Shown here: piece by piece, positions 8,701-16,949 of the stretch
Layout of the letters: each line of letters begins with the position of its first letter
How positions within the stretch are numbered: position 1 is the first letter of the stretch
Assembly: GCF_016595525.1 (NCBI RefSeq)
Contig: NZ_JAENII010000002.1
Span: 490,380-554,379, forward strand
Length of the DNA: 64,000 bases
Direction: 5' to 3'
Origin: Haloferula rosea
Lineage (GTDB): Bacteria; Verrucomicrobiota; Verrucomicrobiia; Verrucomicrobiales; Akkermansiaceae
Translations under genes and position numbers: made by a program
Notes under the pieces: model-generated
What the model saw: only the letters and a program-made list of their open reading frames with translations
The model's database searches: none
Told to the model about the DNA's origin: nothing

Positions 8701-9869
8701 TCGATTACGGCGATCCATCGCCAGCGGTGAATGAGCCGGTGGCTTGTGTGGTCGAGCAATCGGCACACCCGGCTTTCCCGCAGCGGAACCTGATGCGGGT
8801 GGCGGTGAGAACCGGCTCAGCCGGTCGGGCGCAGACGACGCCGCTCAACTTGACGCTGCTGCTCGACAACTCGGGCTCGATGGAGCGTGAAGACCGGGCG
8901 GAGGGGGTCGGTCAGGCGGTGGAACAGTTGGCGTCCTTGTTGCAACCGGGTGACAAGGTGACGGTGGCAGGGTTTTCCAGACAGCCCCGGCTTCTTGTCG
9001 ATCGTCTCGATGGCGGACAGGCCGAGCAACTCAATGGCCTCGTCGCCCAGCTCCCTTCGGAAGGGGGAACGAACCTGGAAGAAGCGCTGGTGCTTGGTGA
9101 GGAGTTGGCCAAGCGGCAGTACGTCGAGGGGGCTCAGAATCGTGTGGTCCTGTTCACCGATGGTGCGGCCAATCTTGGCGATGCGGATCCGGACAGTCTG
9201 AATGGGAGGGTCGAGGCGCTTCGCCAGAATGGCATCTCGTTTGATGCCGCAGGCTTCGGTGCGGATGGTCTCAATGACCGCTTGTTGGAACGACTGACCC
9301 GCAACGGGAATGGTCGCTACTACGTGGTCGATGACGCGGTCGAGGCCGGTGAGGGCTTTGCCGACAAGTTGGCGGGCGCGTTCCGCCCACAGGCCGAGAA
9401 CGTCAAGGTGCAGATTGTTTTCAACCCAGCCCGGGTCGGGAACTACAAGTTGATTGGATTCGAGAAGCATCGACTGAAGAAGGAGGACTTCCGCAATGAC
9501 GCGGTGGACGCTGCGGAAATGGCATCGGAAGAGGCCGGAGTGGCTCTCTATCAGTTCGAGGTCCTGCCGGAGGGCGAAGGTGAGATCGGCGAGGTGAGCG
9601 TTAGATTCCGGGATGTCGGAAGCGGTGAGATGGTCGAGAGAACGTGGACGATTCCCTATGATCCATCGGCGCCGGCATTCGACCAGGCAGCGGAGAGCCT
9701 TCAACTGGCCGCGCTTGCCGCCTTTGCCGCCGAGAAACTTCGATCCGCACCGATGTCCGAGGTTGTGGATCTGGCAAAACTTTCCCCGGTCCTTGCGCGA
9801 GTCGCGGCCCGCTACCCCGAGGCACCACGGATCGAGCAATTGCGTCGCATGATCGAGCAACTGCGATGA
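5742..9869 (+). CDS. membrane-anchored VWA-domain protein with anti-sigma-like N-terminus, TPR and STN-like domains
   Basis: 1375 residues. Residues about 15-95 (FEARLVAWVLGEASAFEQAELE and following) resemble the cytoplasmic N-terminus of planctomycete/verrucomicrobial anti-sigma factors. A single membrane helix follows at about 98-120. Next come a long Ser/Gly/Pro-rich linker, TPR-like helices (about 490-660), an STN/secretin-N-like segment (LRLRNVPLGEALNYVA), and a YfbK-type VWA module from about 945 (DDPYSTFSLHVSDSSF), with MIDAS residues DNSGSM, a GGTN threonine and FTDG. The C-terminus is presumably extracytoplasmic. A perfect 66-bp tandem duplication lies within it. The gene directly follows the sigma factor and precedes the giant envelope gene; control of the sigma factor is inferred from position and the N-terminal domain only. 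Confidence 0.82.
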   Translation: MKNDSDQPLTSVEDDAFEARLVAWVLGEASAFEQAELETLYRSDREVALFVDRLRLLDGLIKEEGEEVWRLSDERRAKVLALMGDKPPVVVRRINRQWWSVAAAAVVMVVAIGGALSTMGVRRSVKSEKSAPVIVSYSAPAASPSAASADSREFAFLSEYEPPELPNGLANASHAIDEEVQERALAVNESNRKLPNAIGGGFPVTPATPTDFDADAWGGSTSRSGADELGLEQLADSAQSAESQGEVIAGHLGDRNSVLRSEIPAKLSSSMAKVIGSNSASPAEIPVPETTVPDPSTSFGDGDDFGVGWGGAIGGGSGGGGFTGHIEPTEPSGVPTVGDLPGVGSLFQRAGEVADSPEEPTSDPFAAAPPRLEAPVEEESFGRSVVDAKERTSGAVAGGAKAEAQNIDAIGGNDGNGFGGIDGSAVVTGGMNRDLSALEGRPAGSTGDGLENRHRFGMDIDGRVSGWDSRSKQSGLPNEALAEREALQRQDGLSESDRLLREARNSYSEGEYDEALDLYAEGLERLPDTPAAESRRLFFNDSLADAEIAVAEEAIRVGQYDKAKDLLKDAAGRASDSRLAEQKLEDLTDPIRTSPALSEEHNRKVDDVRRGLYQGEGHYNLGQYDEAQKQYEGVLKTDPENRAARRGMERIAAAKESYYKAAYDETRAELLSEVDSAWEMQSEVGDSSGSSGLKPSVTSTLNSIIIPEVDFKDVSLEEAVDFLRAKAVEGDVNELDPAKKGLGLRVEMPRQAWFNDGLDAGANDPGGQVRIPELRLRNVPLGEALNYVAEATRMRWKVEDDGIVIQPATEVGEDLFTRTYRVSPDFASRLMPDQGSEMDEDPFASSDDEQPLMPDQGSEMDEDPFASSDDEQPLMTRMSMEDLLRFNGVRFAPEAQAQFFPENSTLLVRNTPSNLDLVEQLVKELASEASAEAPLTRMEEVSASDDPYSTFSLHVSDSSFKLAAAAMERGEIPDAEGIRPEEFYNAFDYGDPSPAVNEPVACVVEQSAHPAFPQRNLMRVAVRTGSAGRAQTTPLNLTLLLDNSGSMEREDRAEGVGQAVEQLASLLQPGDKVTVAGFSRQPRLLVDRLDGGQAEQLNGLVAQLPSEGGTNLEEALVLGEELAKRQYVEGAQNRVVLFTDGAANLGDADPDSLNGRVEALRQNGISFDAAGFGADGLNDRLLERLTRNGNGRYYVVDDAVEAGEGFADKLAGAFRPQAENVKVQIVFNPARVGNYKLIGFEKHRLKKEDFRNDAVDAAEMASEEAGVALYQFEVLPEGEGEIGEVSVRFRDVGSGEMVERTWTIPYDPSAPAFDQAAESLQLAALAAFAAEKLRSAPMSEVVDLAKLSPVLARVAARYPEAPRIEQLRRMIEQLR
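8229..8360 (+). repeat. perfect 66-bp tandem duplication (two copies) inside the VWA gene
   Basis: Bases 8229-8294 and 8295-8360 are identical over all 66 positions, and the first six bases of the unit (CTGATG) recur at 8361-8366. The unit encodes 22 residues starting LMPDQGSEMDEDPFASS, an acidic linker between the STN-like segment and the following conserved region. Being a multiple of three it keeps the frame. The absence of any synonymous difference points to a recent duplication, or to a copy-number variable linker. Confidence 0.97.
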
Positions 9870-9918
9870 TTTACCCAACCTTTACCAAGTTGCCGTCCAG
9901 CGGTGGCGTTATCCCATA

Positions 9919-12900
9919 GTGAACCCGAACGGAATGATGAAAACAGTAGTGAGAAATGTTGATCTGGTAGGCGCCGTCCAAAGACGGCGGTGGTTCCGAT
10001 TCGGGCAGTGGATGTTGGCGGCGTGCACGATGGTCATGCCGATGGGCGCCCAGGGCCTGGGCGACGGAATGGCTGTGGTTCCGGTGGACAAGGTGAAGCA
10101 GAAAGCTCCGTTGTTCTATTCGGTCGACGCATCCACCACCGTGGCGGTGAGCGACACCGAGGCCTTGTCCGTGATGACGGTCCAGGTGAAAGTTCATCAA
10201 GGGCGGGCGGAGAAGCTCACGCTTGAGTTATCCGGCAGCGGTGAGATTCAATCGGTGGCTGGTGCGGAGTTGGATTCTTGGGCGGTTCGCAGGGAGTCCG
10301 ACGGAAGTCGTTTCCTTGATCTCTATCCCAAATTGCCAGCAGCGACTCCGCAGCCATGGCAACCCTTCAACGAGTGGAACCCCTTCGCCAGCCCGCCATT
10401 TCGCCCGCAGCCGGCGAATCCGCCGACGGTGGATGGGCCGAAGGAATTCAAGTTCACCATTCAAGGAATCCATGAGGTGGAGTCCCGTCAGGTCTTTCCG
10501 GTGCTCCTCCCGGGACCGGGGGAGGCCGTCGGTTTCTCTTCCACGGTGACCATGCAGGAAGTCTCGGGGACACGGATCAAGGAGCATGCGATTCGTGATC
10601 TTGGGCAGGACGATGAGGTTCCCGAGGGGAGCGTCGCGAAGTATCGGAGTCATGGACTCACTGCACCTGAACTGCGGATCGAATCGCTCCCTGTCGGGGT
10701 GGTCGGCGGTCCGATTGAATTGAACAATCCACGCCTAGAGGGGCGTCTATCAGACGATGGGACGAGCCTGTCGTTCGTCCTGCGTGGGCAGGTGAATGTC
10801 CGTGAGAAGGACGCCTCGATCGAGCTCTTCGAAGGTGTGGCGATCACGGATGGCATCTCGGGAGCCAACTGGCGGATCCGGGTCGTCCAACGCGGCAACA
10901 GGTGGGTCCATGAACTGGTCGGCACCGAATCCGTCCCAGCGAAAGCTCCGATCCAAGTGGCCTTTGAGGTGGCGGTCAACGAATCGGACGACTGGCGCTC
11001 GGCGGGCTTTCGACTCCCAGCGGGCGTGATGGTTCCAGTGCGGCTCAAGGGGCTCGGTGAGAACGTGACTTTCGACAAGGGTCAGGCGCTGCAACCCCAT
11101 GCGGCGGGCAAGGATTGGTTGGGATACCTGAACCCCGCCGGTCAAGGTTCCATGCGTTGGAAGTCGATTGGCAAGGAGACCGATGGGGCGCTGTTTTTCT
11201 CATCCAGCGAGATCACCGAGGTTCGCGTGGGTGCCGGTTTGATGCGGCAGGCTTCCCAGATGGAGGTTCGAGTGCTGCAGGGGAAGCTAGAAGCGCTGCG
11301 TATTCAGTTGGACGGCCCTGGCGAGGTGCTCGCTGTCGAAGGGGCACCGGTACTTGGATGGAGTGTGAGTGAGGGAGATGGGTCGAGATTCCTGGATGTG
11401 AAGTTGAGCCGTCCGATCGAAGGGCGCGAGAGTCTGGCGATTCAGACTCAATCCGCATTGGGAACCTTTCCGGTCAAGGCCGAGCCAATGCGCCTGATGC
11501 CGGTGGGGGCACTCCGCCACAGCGGCCATCTGCGGATCGCCAATGAGGGCGCCGTGCGGCTCGAGGTGGTCGATTCCAAGGGAGTGATGCAACTCGCTCC
11601 GGGGCAATTTCCCGGCGAGGCCGCGCCAGAGGGATTGCGGCAGGTATTCGTCTATCGTTTCCCGTCGGCTGAGTATGAGTATGCGGTGGCGGCCGATCAG
11701 GTGTTGCCTGAGGTCAGCGTATCTGAAGTGACGATCCACGAGATGGGCGAAACGGATCGCAGGATCCTCGTTGATCTCGAACTGGATATCCGGGAGGCCC
11801 CCATCCGCGAGTGGACGGTCGGCATCCCGGATGGTTTCGCGGTGGCCGAACTCAGCGGAGCGAGTGTGGCGGACTACAATGTGGCGAGCGAAGGCAAGGG
11901 TGGGGTGCGTCCGCTCAAGATCCTGTTCGGCTCAGCCGTGGCGGGTCGTCAGTTGGTGACTATGAAGCTTGAACGGAACCAGAGTGCTGCAGTCGGTGAC
12001 TGGGCTCTGCCAAGACTCCGGCATGAGGGAGCGAAATCGACGCGAGGGTTCATCGGCGTGGCATCGGCTCCCGGATACCGGGTGGTCGCCGGCCCCATGA
12101 AGGGACTCGTCGAGAACCCGGTGGATTACTTCCCGAAGAAGATGAGTCGTTTGCAACAGGCATTCCGCATGCGCGATGAAGCCTGGTCGCTGACGATGAA
12201 GGTGGAAGCGCTCGGGCAGAGCGTGCAAGCCGACGTTTTCCACCTCTATTCCCTCAAAGAGGGAGTCGCTTACGGGAGCGTGTTGCTGAACTATTTCGTG
12301 GTCGGTGCTCCTGCCACTGAGTGGAGGATCCAGGTGCCCGAGGGCGTGGGGAACATCGATGTCACCGGACAAGGTGTCGGGCGGGACTGGCGGCGCGATG
12401 GGGAGACGCTTATCGTGCCGCTGGCTCGGCCCGCATTGGGACTGTCCAACCTTCTGGTAACCTTTGAGCAGCCGATGAGTGCCCGCGGCGGCGCATTGAG
12501 GCCCGGGGAGATCCGTCCCCTCGATGTGCAGTCGGAGCGGGGATATGTCCAGGTGACGAGCCCGCTTCAGGTGAATTACGAGGTCACTCGTAGTGAGGGT
12601 TCTGTTTTGAGGATCGATGCCAGTGAACTCCCGGCGGAGTATCGCTTGTTGACCAGTGCGCCGACCCTCGGAGCCTGGCAGTATACCGCTGGCGACGTCG
12701 GTCTGGAGATGAATGTGAAGTGGTATGAGAGCGGCGAAGCCATTGGTGAGGTCATCGATTTCGCGTCGCTCGAGAGTCACGTTTCCCGCGATAACCAGGT
12801 GGTGACCACCGCGAGTCTTTTTGCCAAGACCAAGGGGGCGGCAACCCTGGAGATCGAGCTTCCTGAGGACGCCGAGTTGTGGGAAGCGACCGTCGACGGG

Positions 12901-15900
12901 GCTCGCGTCAATGCGCGCAAGGCCGGGGCGGTCACAAGAGTTCCGCTTCCCCGCGGTGGGGATTCGAACGAGGCGATCAAGGTGGAGCTGCGCTACGGCC
13001 AACGCCTGTCAGGCGGCAATCTGAGGCTGGATGCGCCGAAGGTCGGCACCGCCACCGCCATCGCCAATTGGGTCATCAAGGGGGATGAGGGCCGACGGCT
13101 CCTGCCCGGGAAGAGCGGAGCTCAGTTGGTTCGGCCAGTCATGACCGAAACCGGAGCCGAATGGGTCGCTTCGACGGGTCGTGCGCTCACACCGGTGCTG
13201 CTAGTCGTCGCCGGTGTCGGCTTCCTGCTCTGCCGGATGAGGCGTCTGAAGTGGGTCGGTGTGCTGATCCTGCTCGCTGCGGCGATCGGAAGTTTCATGA
13301 TGTCGGTACAGGCTGGCAGTGATCGCAGGGTCTCGCTTGGCATTCTCGAATACGCGGCGCCGGCGGTGCTCGATGGTGACTCGATGTTTGTCGAGTTTGA
13401 GAATGCCGATGCGTGGGCAGCCAACGTGAATGGGCTTGGGGTGTTTACCGCGCTGATCGGTGTCGCCCTGCTTGGGTGGGCTTTGCTGCGCGCAGTCGGC
13501 CGGGATCCCTACGTGCTCGGTATCACGGTGCTTGGCGTGGGTCTGATCTGCTGGGGAATCCTCGCGCAGCATGGGGGGGCGATTGCGTTCTTCGGATTGC
13601 TCGGACTTCTCCTGTGTGGAGCGGCATTCGTTTCCATCATGTCGGGAAGGACGAAGCCGAAGGGTGATGGACCCGGGAAGAAAGAAACGACTGACAAGCG
13701 TCCCAGTGGACCCGCGGCCGCTGCTACGGCTTCAGTCGTAGCCTTGTTGCTCACCGGATTCTCGGATGCGAAGGCGGCGGAACCTGCGGAGAGTGTGATT
13801 CAGAGTTGGCAACTCGAGGAGAAGGTGGTGCGGGGCACTCTGGAGATCCAGGTGCAGGCGAGTGAGGATGGTCAGAGGTTCCTGATGCTCTCAAGGGGAG
13901 CGATTCTGCGTGAGTTCAAGGGAGCGGGGCTCAAGGTGATGAAGGAGGGTGCGGACTACTACGTCGTTGCCAGTGGAGAGGGACCGAAGTCAGCTCAGGC
14001 TGAATTCGAATTCCGGATCGCGAACCTCCAGGAGGGGTGGATGTTGCCCACGGGGCCTGCCGCGATCCAGACGGTGTTTGCCCGCTCGGGCAAGGAGGGC
14101 TGGGATTTTCATGCGTCAGGGGCGGCCAGCATCCGCAGTGGCGTCACCCGGCCGGGCGCTGAGGGGAAATGGACGGAGATTCATCTGACACCCGCGGGCC
14201 CGGCGAAGTTCTCGGTGCAGCCCGAACAGCGGGATGCAAGTCGTGAGGAAACCCGATTCTTTACCGAGGTCTTTGACTTGTATCTCCCCGGCCCCGGCGT
14301 GGTGAGCGGAAGGCACCGGGTCGTCGTGCGACCCGCTCAAGGGGTGGTGCGTGAAGTGATTCTCAAAGTTCCGGATGGATTCACGGTCGGCGAGGTCGAC
14401 GGTGGTCCGGTCGGTCGATGGAGATTCAATCCTGAGAGCCGTGAGCTCACGGTCGCGATCGAGCCCGCGAAGCAGGCCGCATTCGGCTTCAATGTCTTCA
14501 CCCAGCAGGCGACTTCCGTGCTCCCGGTCGATCTGAAGCTTGCTCCCATGAGGGTGCTCGGAGGTGCAGGGTCGGTTGGCATGCTGGGCTTGGCGTTTGG
14601 AAATGACGCGCAACCCGAGGCGGTGAAGGAAGAGGGGATGAGCCCGGTGAACCTTGATGACTTCCCCAACAATCTGCGCCCGGCCGAGGGGCAGGGGCTT
14701 CTGCAGCGTGCCTACCGCTATGGCGCCGACGCTGCGAGCCTGTCGCTACGGGTTGCCCCGGTTTCCCCGGAAGTCCGGATCGAGACAAAGCAGACCCTGT
14801 CGCTGGGTGATGACCGGATGGTGATGGCCATTGATCTCATGGCGAGGATCACCCGTGCGGGTGTGTTCCGGTTGGTCATGGAATTGCCGGACGGGTTGGA
14901 GGTCGAATCCGTCACGGGTGGTGCACTGAGTCATTGGACGGAGAGCAAGGCGGACAAGGTCCGGTTGCTCACCCTGAACCTGAATGGTCGCACCATGGGA
15001 GAGCAGGCATTCACCATCACCCTGGCTGGAGCCTCCCCCGGAAGTCAGGAGTCATGGAAGATCCCGCGTCTGGTGGTGCGGGATGCCACCCGCCAGCGGG
15101 GCTCACTCGTGGTCGTTCCCGGACGTGGCCTGCAGGTGCGGGCGGTGGAGCGCAGTCAGGTCTCCCAGCTCGATCCGGGTGACGTCGGCGTGCCCCGGCC
15201 CGGTGCGTTGGCATTCCGTCTATTGCAGTCCGATTGGTCACTCGCGTTGGCGGTGCAGGAACTCGACCCATGGGTGACGGCTCAAGTGATGCATCACGTG
15301 ACCTTGCGGGAAGGACAGATGCTGACGCGTGCGCGCTTGATCTATCGGATCGAGAATGCGGCAAGAAAACAACTCCGCGTCCGACTGCCGGGTCTCGATG
15401 AGCAGGCTGCAGGCACCGTGCGGGCCACAGGGCCGGCCGTGGGTGATTTTGTCCCTGTTGAGGGCGAGGAAGGAGTCTGGGAGATTCGCTTTCAACGTGG
15501 AGTGGCCGGGACGACCACCGTCGACATCGAGTTCCAGCGCCAAAGCGGCGGCGAGGGTATATCGATCGAGGTGATGGAGATGCTCGACGTACGTCAGACC
15601 TCGTATTTCGTGGGCATTACGGCCGGTGGAAGACTCGACGCGGAGATCGCGGGGGGCGTGCGTGGCTGGCAGAAGCTGGACTGGAGTGGCGTTCCTGCTC
15701 CGCTGCGGGAAGACGCGGGTTCTGAGATTCCCGACTTCATCTTCCGTGTCGCGGAACCGGAGGGCGCGATGAACCTGCGTGTGGATCGCCATGACCTCGC
15801 GGATTCCGAACCACTCCGTGGCCGGGAGGGTCAGTTGAGAACCCTCGTTTCACCTACTGGATCGGCGATCACCTCGGTCGACCTGAAGATCGATGTGAGC

Positions 15901-16884
15901 GAGAAATCCACCCTGCGCCTGACGCTTCCCGGTGGAGTCTCACCCTTCAATCTGCTGGTGAATGGTGAGGGTGTGCCCCTCGTGCAGGACGGCGGCGCTT
16001 GGTTGTTCTATGTTGTTCCATCGCCCCTCGGTGATGGGCCCGCGCAAGTGAAATTCACCTACGCGACCCGGTCGGAAGACGCGGGCTGGCTTGAGGCTCC
16101 GGCGCTTGATGTCCCGCTCGAGAACCTGACGTGGGACGTCTACTTGCCGGAAGGATGGGAGCTGGCGGACAGCGAGGGCTCGTTTCAACTGGTCAAGACG
16201 CAGGCACTGGGAGGCATGGGGCTCTCGTCCTACATGTCTCTGAGCACGGCGATGAACCAGAAGGGGAAGGCGGAAGCTCTTGCCGAATCCAAGAAGGGCT
16301 ACGAATGGCTGGCGTCGGGTGATCAGGAGAAGGCGAGCAAGCTGCTCGGGAAGGCCGCTCGCAATGGCTTCCTCGATGAAGCTGCGAAGGAAGATGCCCG
16401 AGTGCAGTATCGCAACCTGAAGATGCAGCAGGCCGTGCTGGGATTGAACACCCGGAGACAGCGGAACTACCTTGATAACCGTTTCAACAACAACGACGCA
16501 CCGAACCAGCAACTTGAGCAGGCAGCGGAGGAGAATCCGATCCTTCAGGGTCAGTATAACTTCGACCCCCAGCAATTTGATCGGCTCATGGTCGGAAACT
16601 CGGCGGAGGAAACGAGTGCCTTGAAGGCGATCGCCGGCCAGATCGTCGAACAACAGATGGAAGTCGTCGGGGCTCCCGAATCACTCGACATCGAACTGAT
16701 GGGGCAAGGTCGCCTGTTCCGTTTCACCCGCAGTCTGCAGGTGAAGGGCGGGGAACCGATGACACTGCAACTGAATCTGACGCAAGAGCGGCCCAGTGGC
16801 TGGCTCTATGCGGGGATGATCGGGCTGCTTGCTTCCGTGATCGTCGTTTTCGGTTTCAAGACCGGACGGAAGGACGCGGCATAA
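9919..16884 (+). CDS. giant two-part envelope protein of unknown function
   Basis: 2321 residues from a GTG; an ATG at 9934 would give nearly the same signal peptide (WFRFGQWMLAACTMVMPMGAQG). The chain falls into two parts. Residues about 47-1085 are beta-rich, followed by about five membrane helices between 1089 and 1241. A hydrophilic linker (TKPKGDGPGKKETTDKRP) leads to a second signal-like hydrophobic stretch (ATASVVALLLTGFSDAKA, about 1270-1288). A second beta-rich region then runs to a final membrane helix near 2295-2315. The halves share related segments: LPRLRHEGAKSTRGFIGVAS near 697 against IPRLVVRDATRQRGSLVVVP near 1715, and FRMRDEAWSL near 750 against FRLLQSDWSL near 1766. I recognise no named family. 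It starts 49 bases after the VWA gene and is probably in its operon. Confidence 0.85.
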   Translation: MNPNGMMKTVVRNVDLVGAVQRRRWFRFGQWMLAACTMVMPMGAQGLGDGMAVVPVDKVKQKAPLFYSVDASTTVAVSDTEALSVMTVQVKVHQGRAEKLTLELSGSGEIQSVAGAELDSWAVRRESDGSRFLDLYPKLPAATPQPWQPFNEWNPFASPPFRPQPANPPTVDGPKEFKFTIQGIHEVESRQVFPVLLPGPGEAVGFSSTVTMQEVSGTRIKEHAIRDLGQDDEVPEGSVAKYRSHGLTAPELRIESLPVGVVGGPIELNNPRLEGRLSDDGTSLSFVLRGQVNVREKDASIELFEGVAITDGISGANWRIRVVQRGNRWVHELVGTESVPAKAPIQVAFEVAVNESDDWRSAGFRLPAGVMVPVRLKGLGENVTFDKGQALQPHAAGKDWLGYLNPAGQGSMRWKSIGKETDGALFFSSSEITEVRVGAGLMRQASQMEVRVLQGKLEALRIQLDGPGEVLAVEGAPVLGWSVSEGDGSRFLDVKLSRPIEGRESLAIQTQSALGTFPVKAEPMRLMPVGALRHSGHLRIANEGAVRLEVVDSKGVMQLAPGQFPGEAAPEGLRQVFVYRFPSAEYEYAVAADQVLPEVSVSEVTIHEMGETDRRILVDLELDIREAPIREWTVGIPDGFAVAELSGASVADYNVASEGKGGVRPLKILFGSAVAGRQLVTMKLERNQSAAVGDWALPRLRHEGAKSTRGFIGVASAPGYRVVAGPMKGLVENPVDYFPKKMSRLQQAFRMRDEAWSLTMKVEALGQSVQADVFHLYSLKEGVAYGSVLLNYFVVGAPATEWRIQVPEGVGNIDVTGQGVGRDWRRDGETLIVPLARPALGLSNLLVTFEQPMSARGGALRPGEIRPLDVQSERGYVQVTSPLQVNYEVTRSEGSVLRIDASELPAEYRLLTSAPTLGAWQYTAGDVGLEMNVKWYESGEAIGEVIDFASLESHVSRDNQVVTTASLFAKTKGAATLEIELPEDAELWEATVDGARVNARKAGAVTRVPLPRGGDSNEAIKVELRYGQRLSGGNLRLDAPKVGTATAIANWVIKGDEGRRLLPGKSGAQLVRPVMTETGAEWVASTGRALTPVLLVVAGVGFLLCRMRRLKWVGVLILLAAAIGSFMMSVQAGSDRRVSLGILEYAAPAVLDGDSMFVEFENADAWAANVNGLGVFTALIGVALLGWALLRAVGRDPYVLGITVLGVGLICWGILAQHGGAIAFFGLLGLLLCGAAFVSIMSGRTKPKGDGPGKKETTDKRPSGPAAAATASVVALLLTGFSDAKAAEPAESVIQSWQLEEKVVRGTLEIQVQASEDGQRFLMLSRGAILREFKGAGLKVMKEGADYYVVASGEGPKSAQAEFEFRIANLQEGWMLPTGPAAIQTVFARSGKEGWDFHASGAASIRSGVTRPGAEGKWTEIHLTPAGPAKFSVQPEQRDASREETRFFTEVFDLYLPGPGVVSGRHRVVVRPAQGVVREVILKVPDGFTVGEVDGGPVGRWRFNPESRELTVAIEPAKQAAFGFNVFTQQATSVLPVDLKLAPMRVLGGAGSVGMLGLAFGNDAQPEAVKEEGMSPVNLDDFPNNLRPAEGQGLLQRAYRYGADAASLSLRVAPVSPEVRIETKQTLSLGDDRMVMAIDLMARITRAGVFRLVMELPDGLEVESVTGGALSHWTESKADKVRLLTLNLNGRTMGEQAFTITLAGASPGSQESWKIPRLVVRDATRQRGSLVVVPGRGLQVRAVERSQVSQLDPGDVGVPRPGALAFRLLQSDWSLALAVQELDPWVTAQVMHHVTLREGQMLTRARLIYRIENAARKQLRVRLPGLDEQAAGTVRATGPAVGDFVPVEGEEGVWEIRFQRGVAGTTTVDIEFQRQSGGEGISIEVMEMLDVRQTSYFVGITAGGRLDAEIAGGVRGWQKLDWSGVPAPLREDAGSEIPDFIFRVAEPEGAMNLRVDRHDLADSEPLRGREGQLRTLVSPTGSAITSVDLKIDVSEKSTLRLTLPGGVSPFNLLVNGEGVPLVQDGGAWLFYVVPSPLGDGPAQVKFTYATRSEDAGWLEAPALDVPLENLTWDVYLPEGWELADSEGSFQLVKTQALGGMGLSSYMSLSTAMNQKGKAEALAESKKGYEWLASGDQEKASKLLGKAARNGFLDEAAKEDARVQYRNLKMQQAVLGLNTRRQRNYLDNRFNNNDAPNQQLEQAAEENPILQGQYNFDPQQFDRLMVGNSAEETSALKAIAGQIVEQQMEVVGAPESLDIELMGQGRLFRFTRSLQVKGGEPMTLQLNLTQERPSGWLYAGMIGLLASVIVVFGFKTGRKDAA

Positions 16885-16899
16885 GCAAAACGGATCGTG

Positions 16900-16922
16900 T
16901 CAGGGCTGCATGACGGCCCTGA
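16900..16922. terminator. possible hairpin between convergent genes
   Basis: TCAGGGC at 16900-16906 pairs with GCCCTGA at 16916-16922 across a 9-base loop. It lies just after the stop of the giant gene and before the end of the convergent argH gene. There is no T-run on either side, so an intrinsic terminator role is weakly supported. Confidence 0.3.
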
Positions 16923-16949
16923 TGCCAAGTCCGCGAGGGGCGGCTTCCA

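Noticed and set aside
13638..16884. Splitting the giant gene into two separate genes
   Set aside because: The frame is continuous with no stop codon, and there is no ribosome-binding site at the internal methionine; the fusion is reported instead as a finding.
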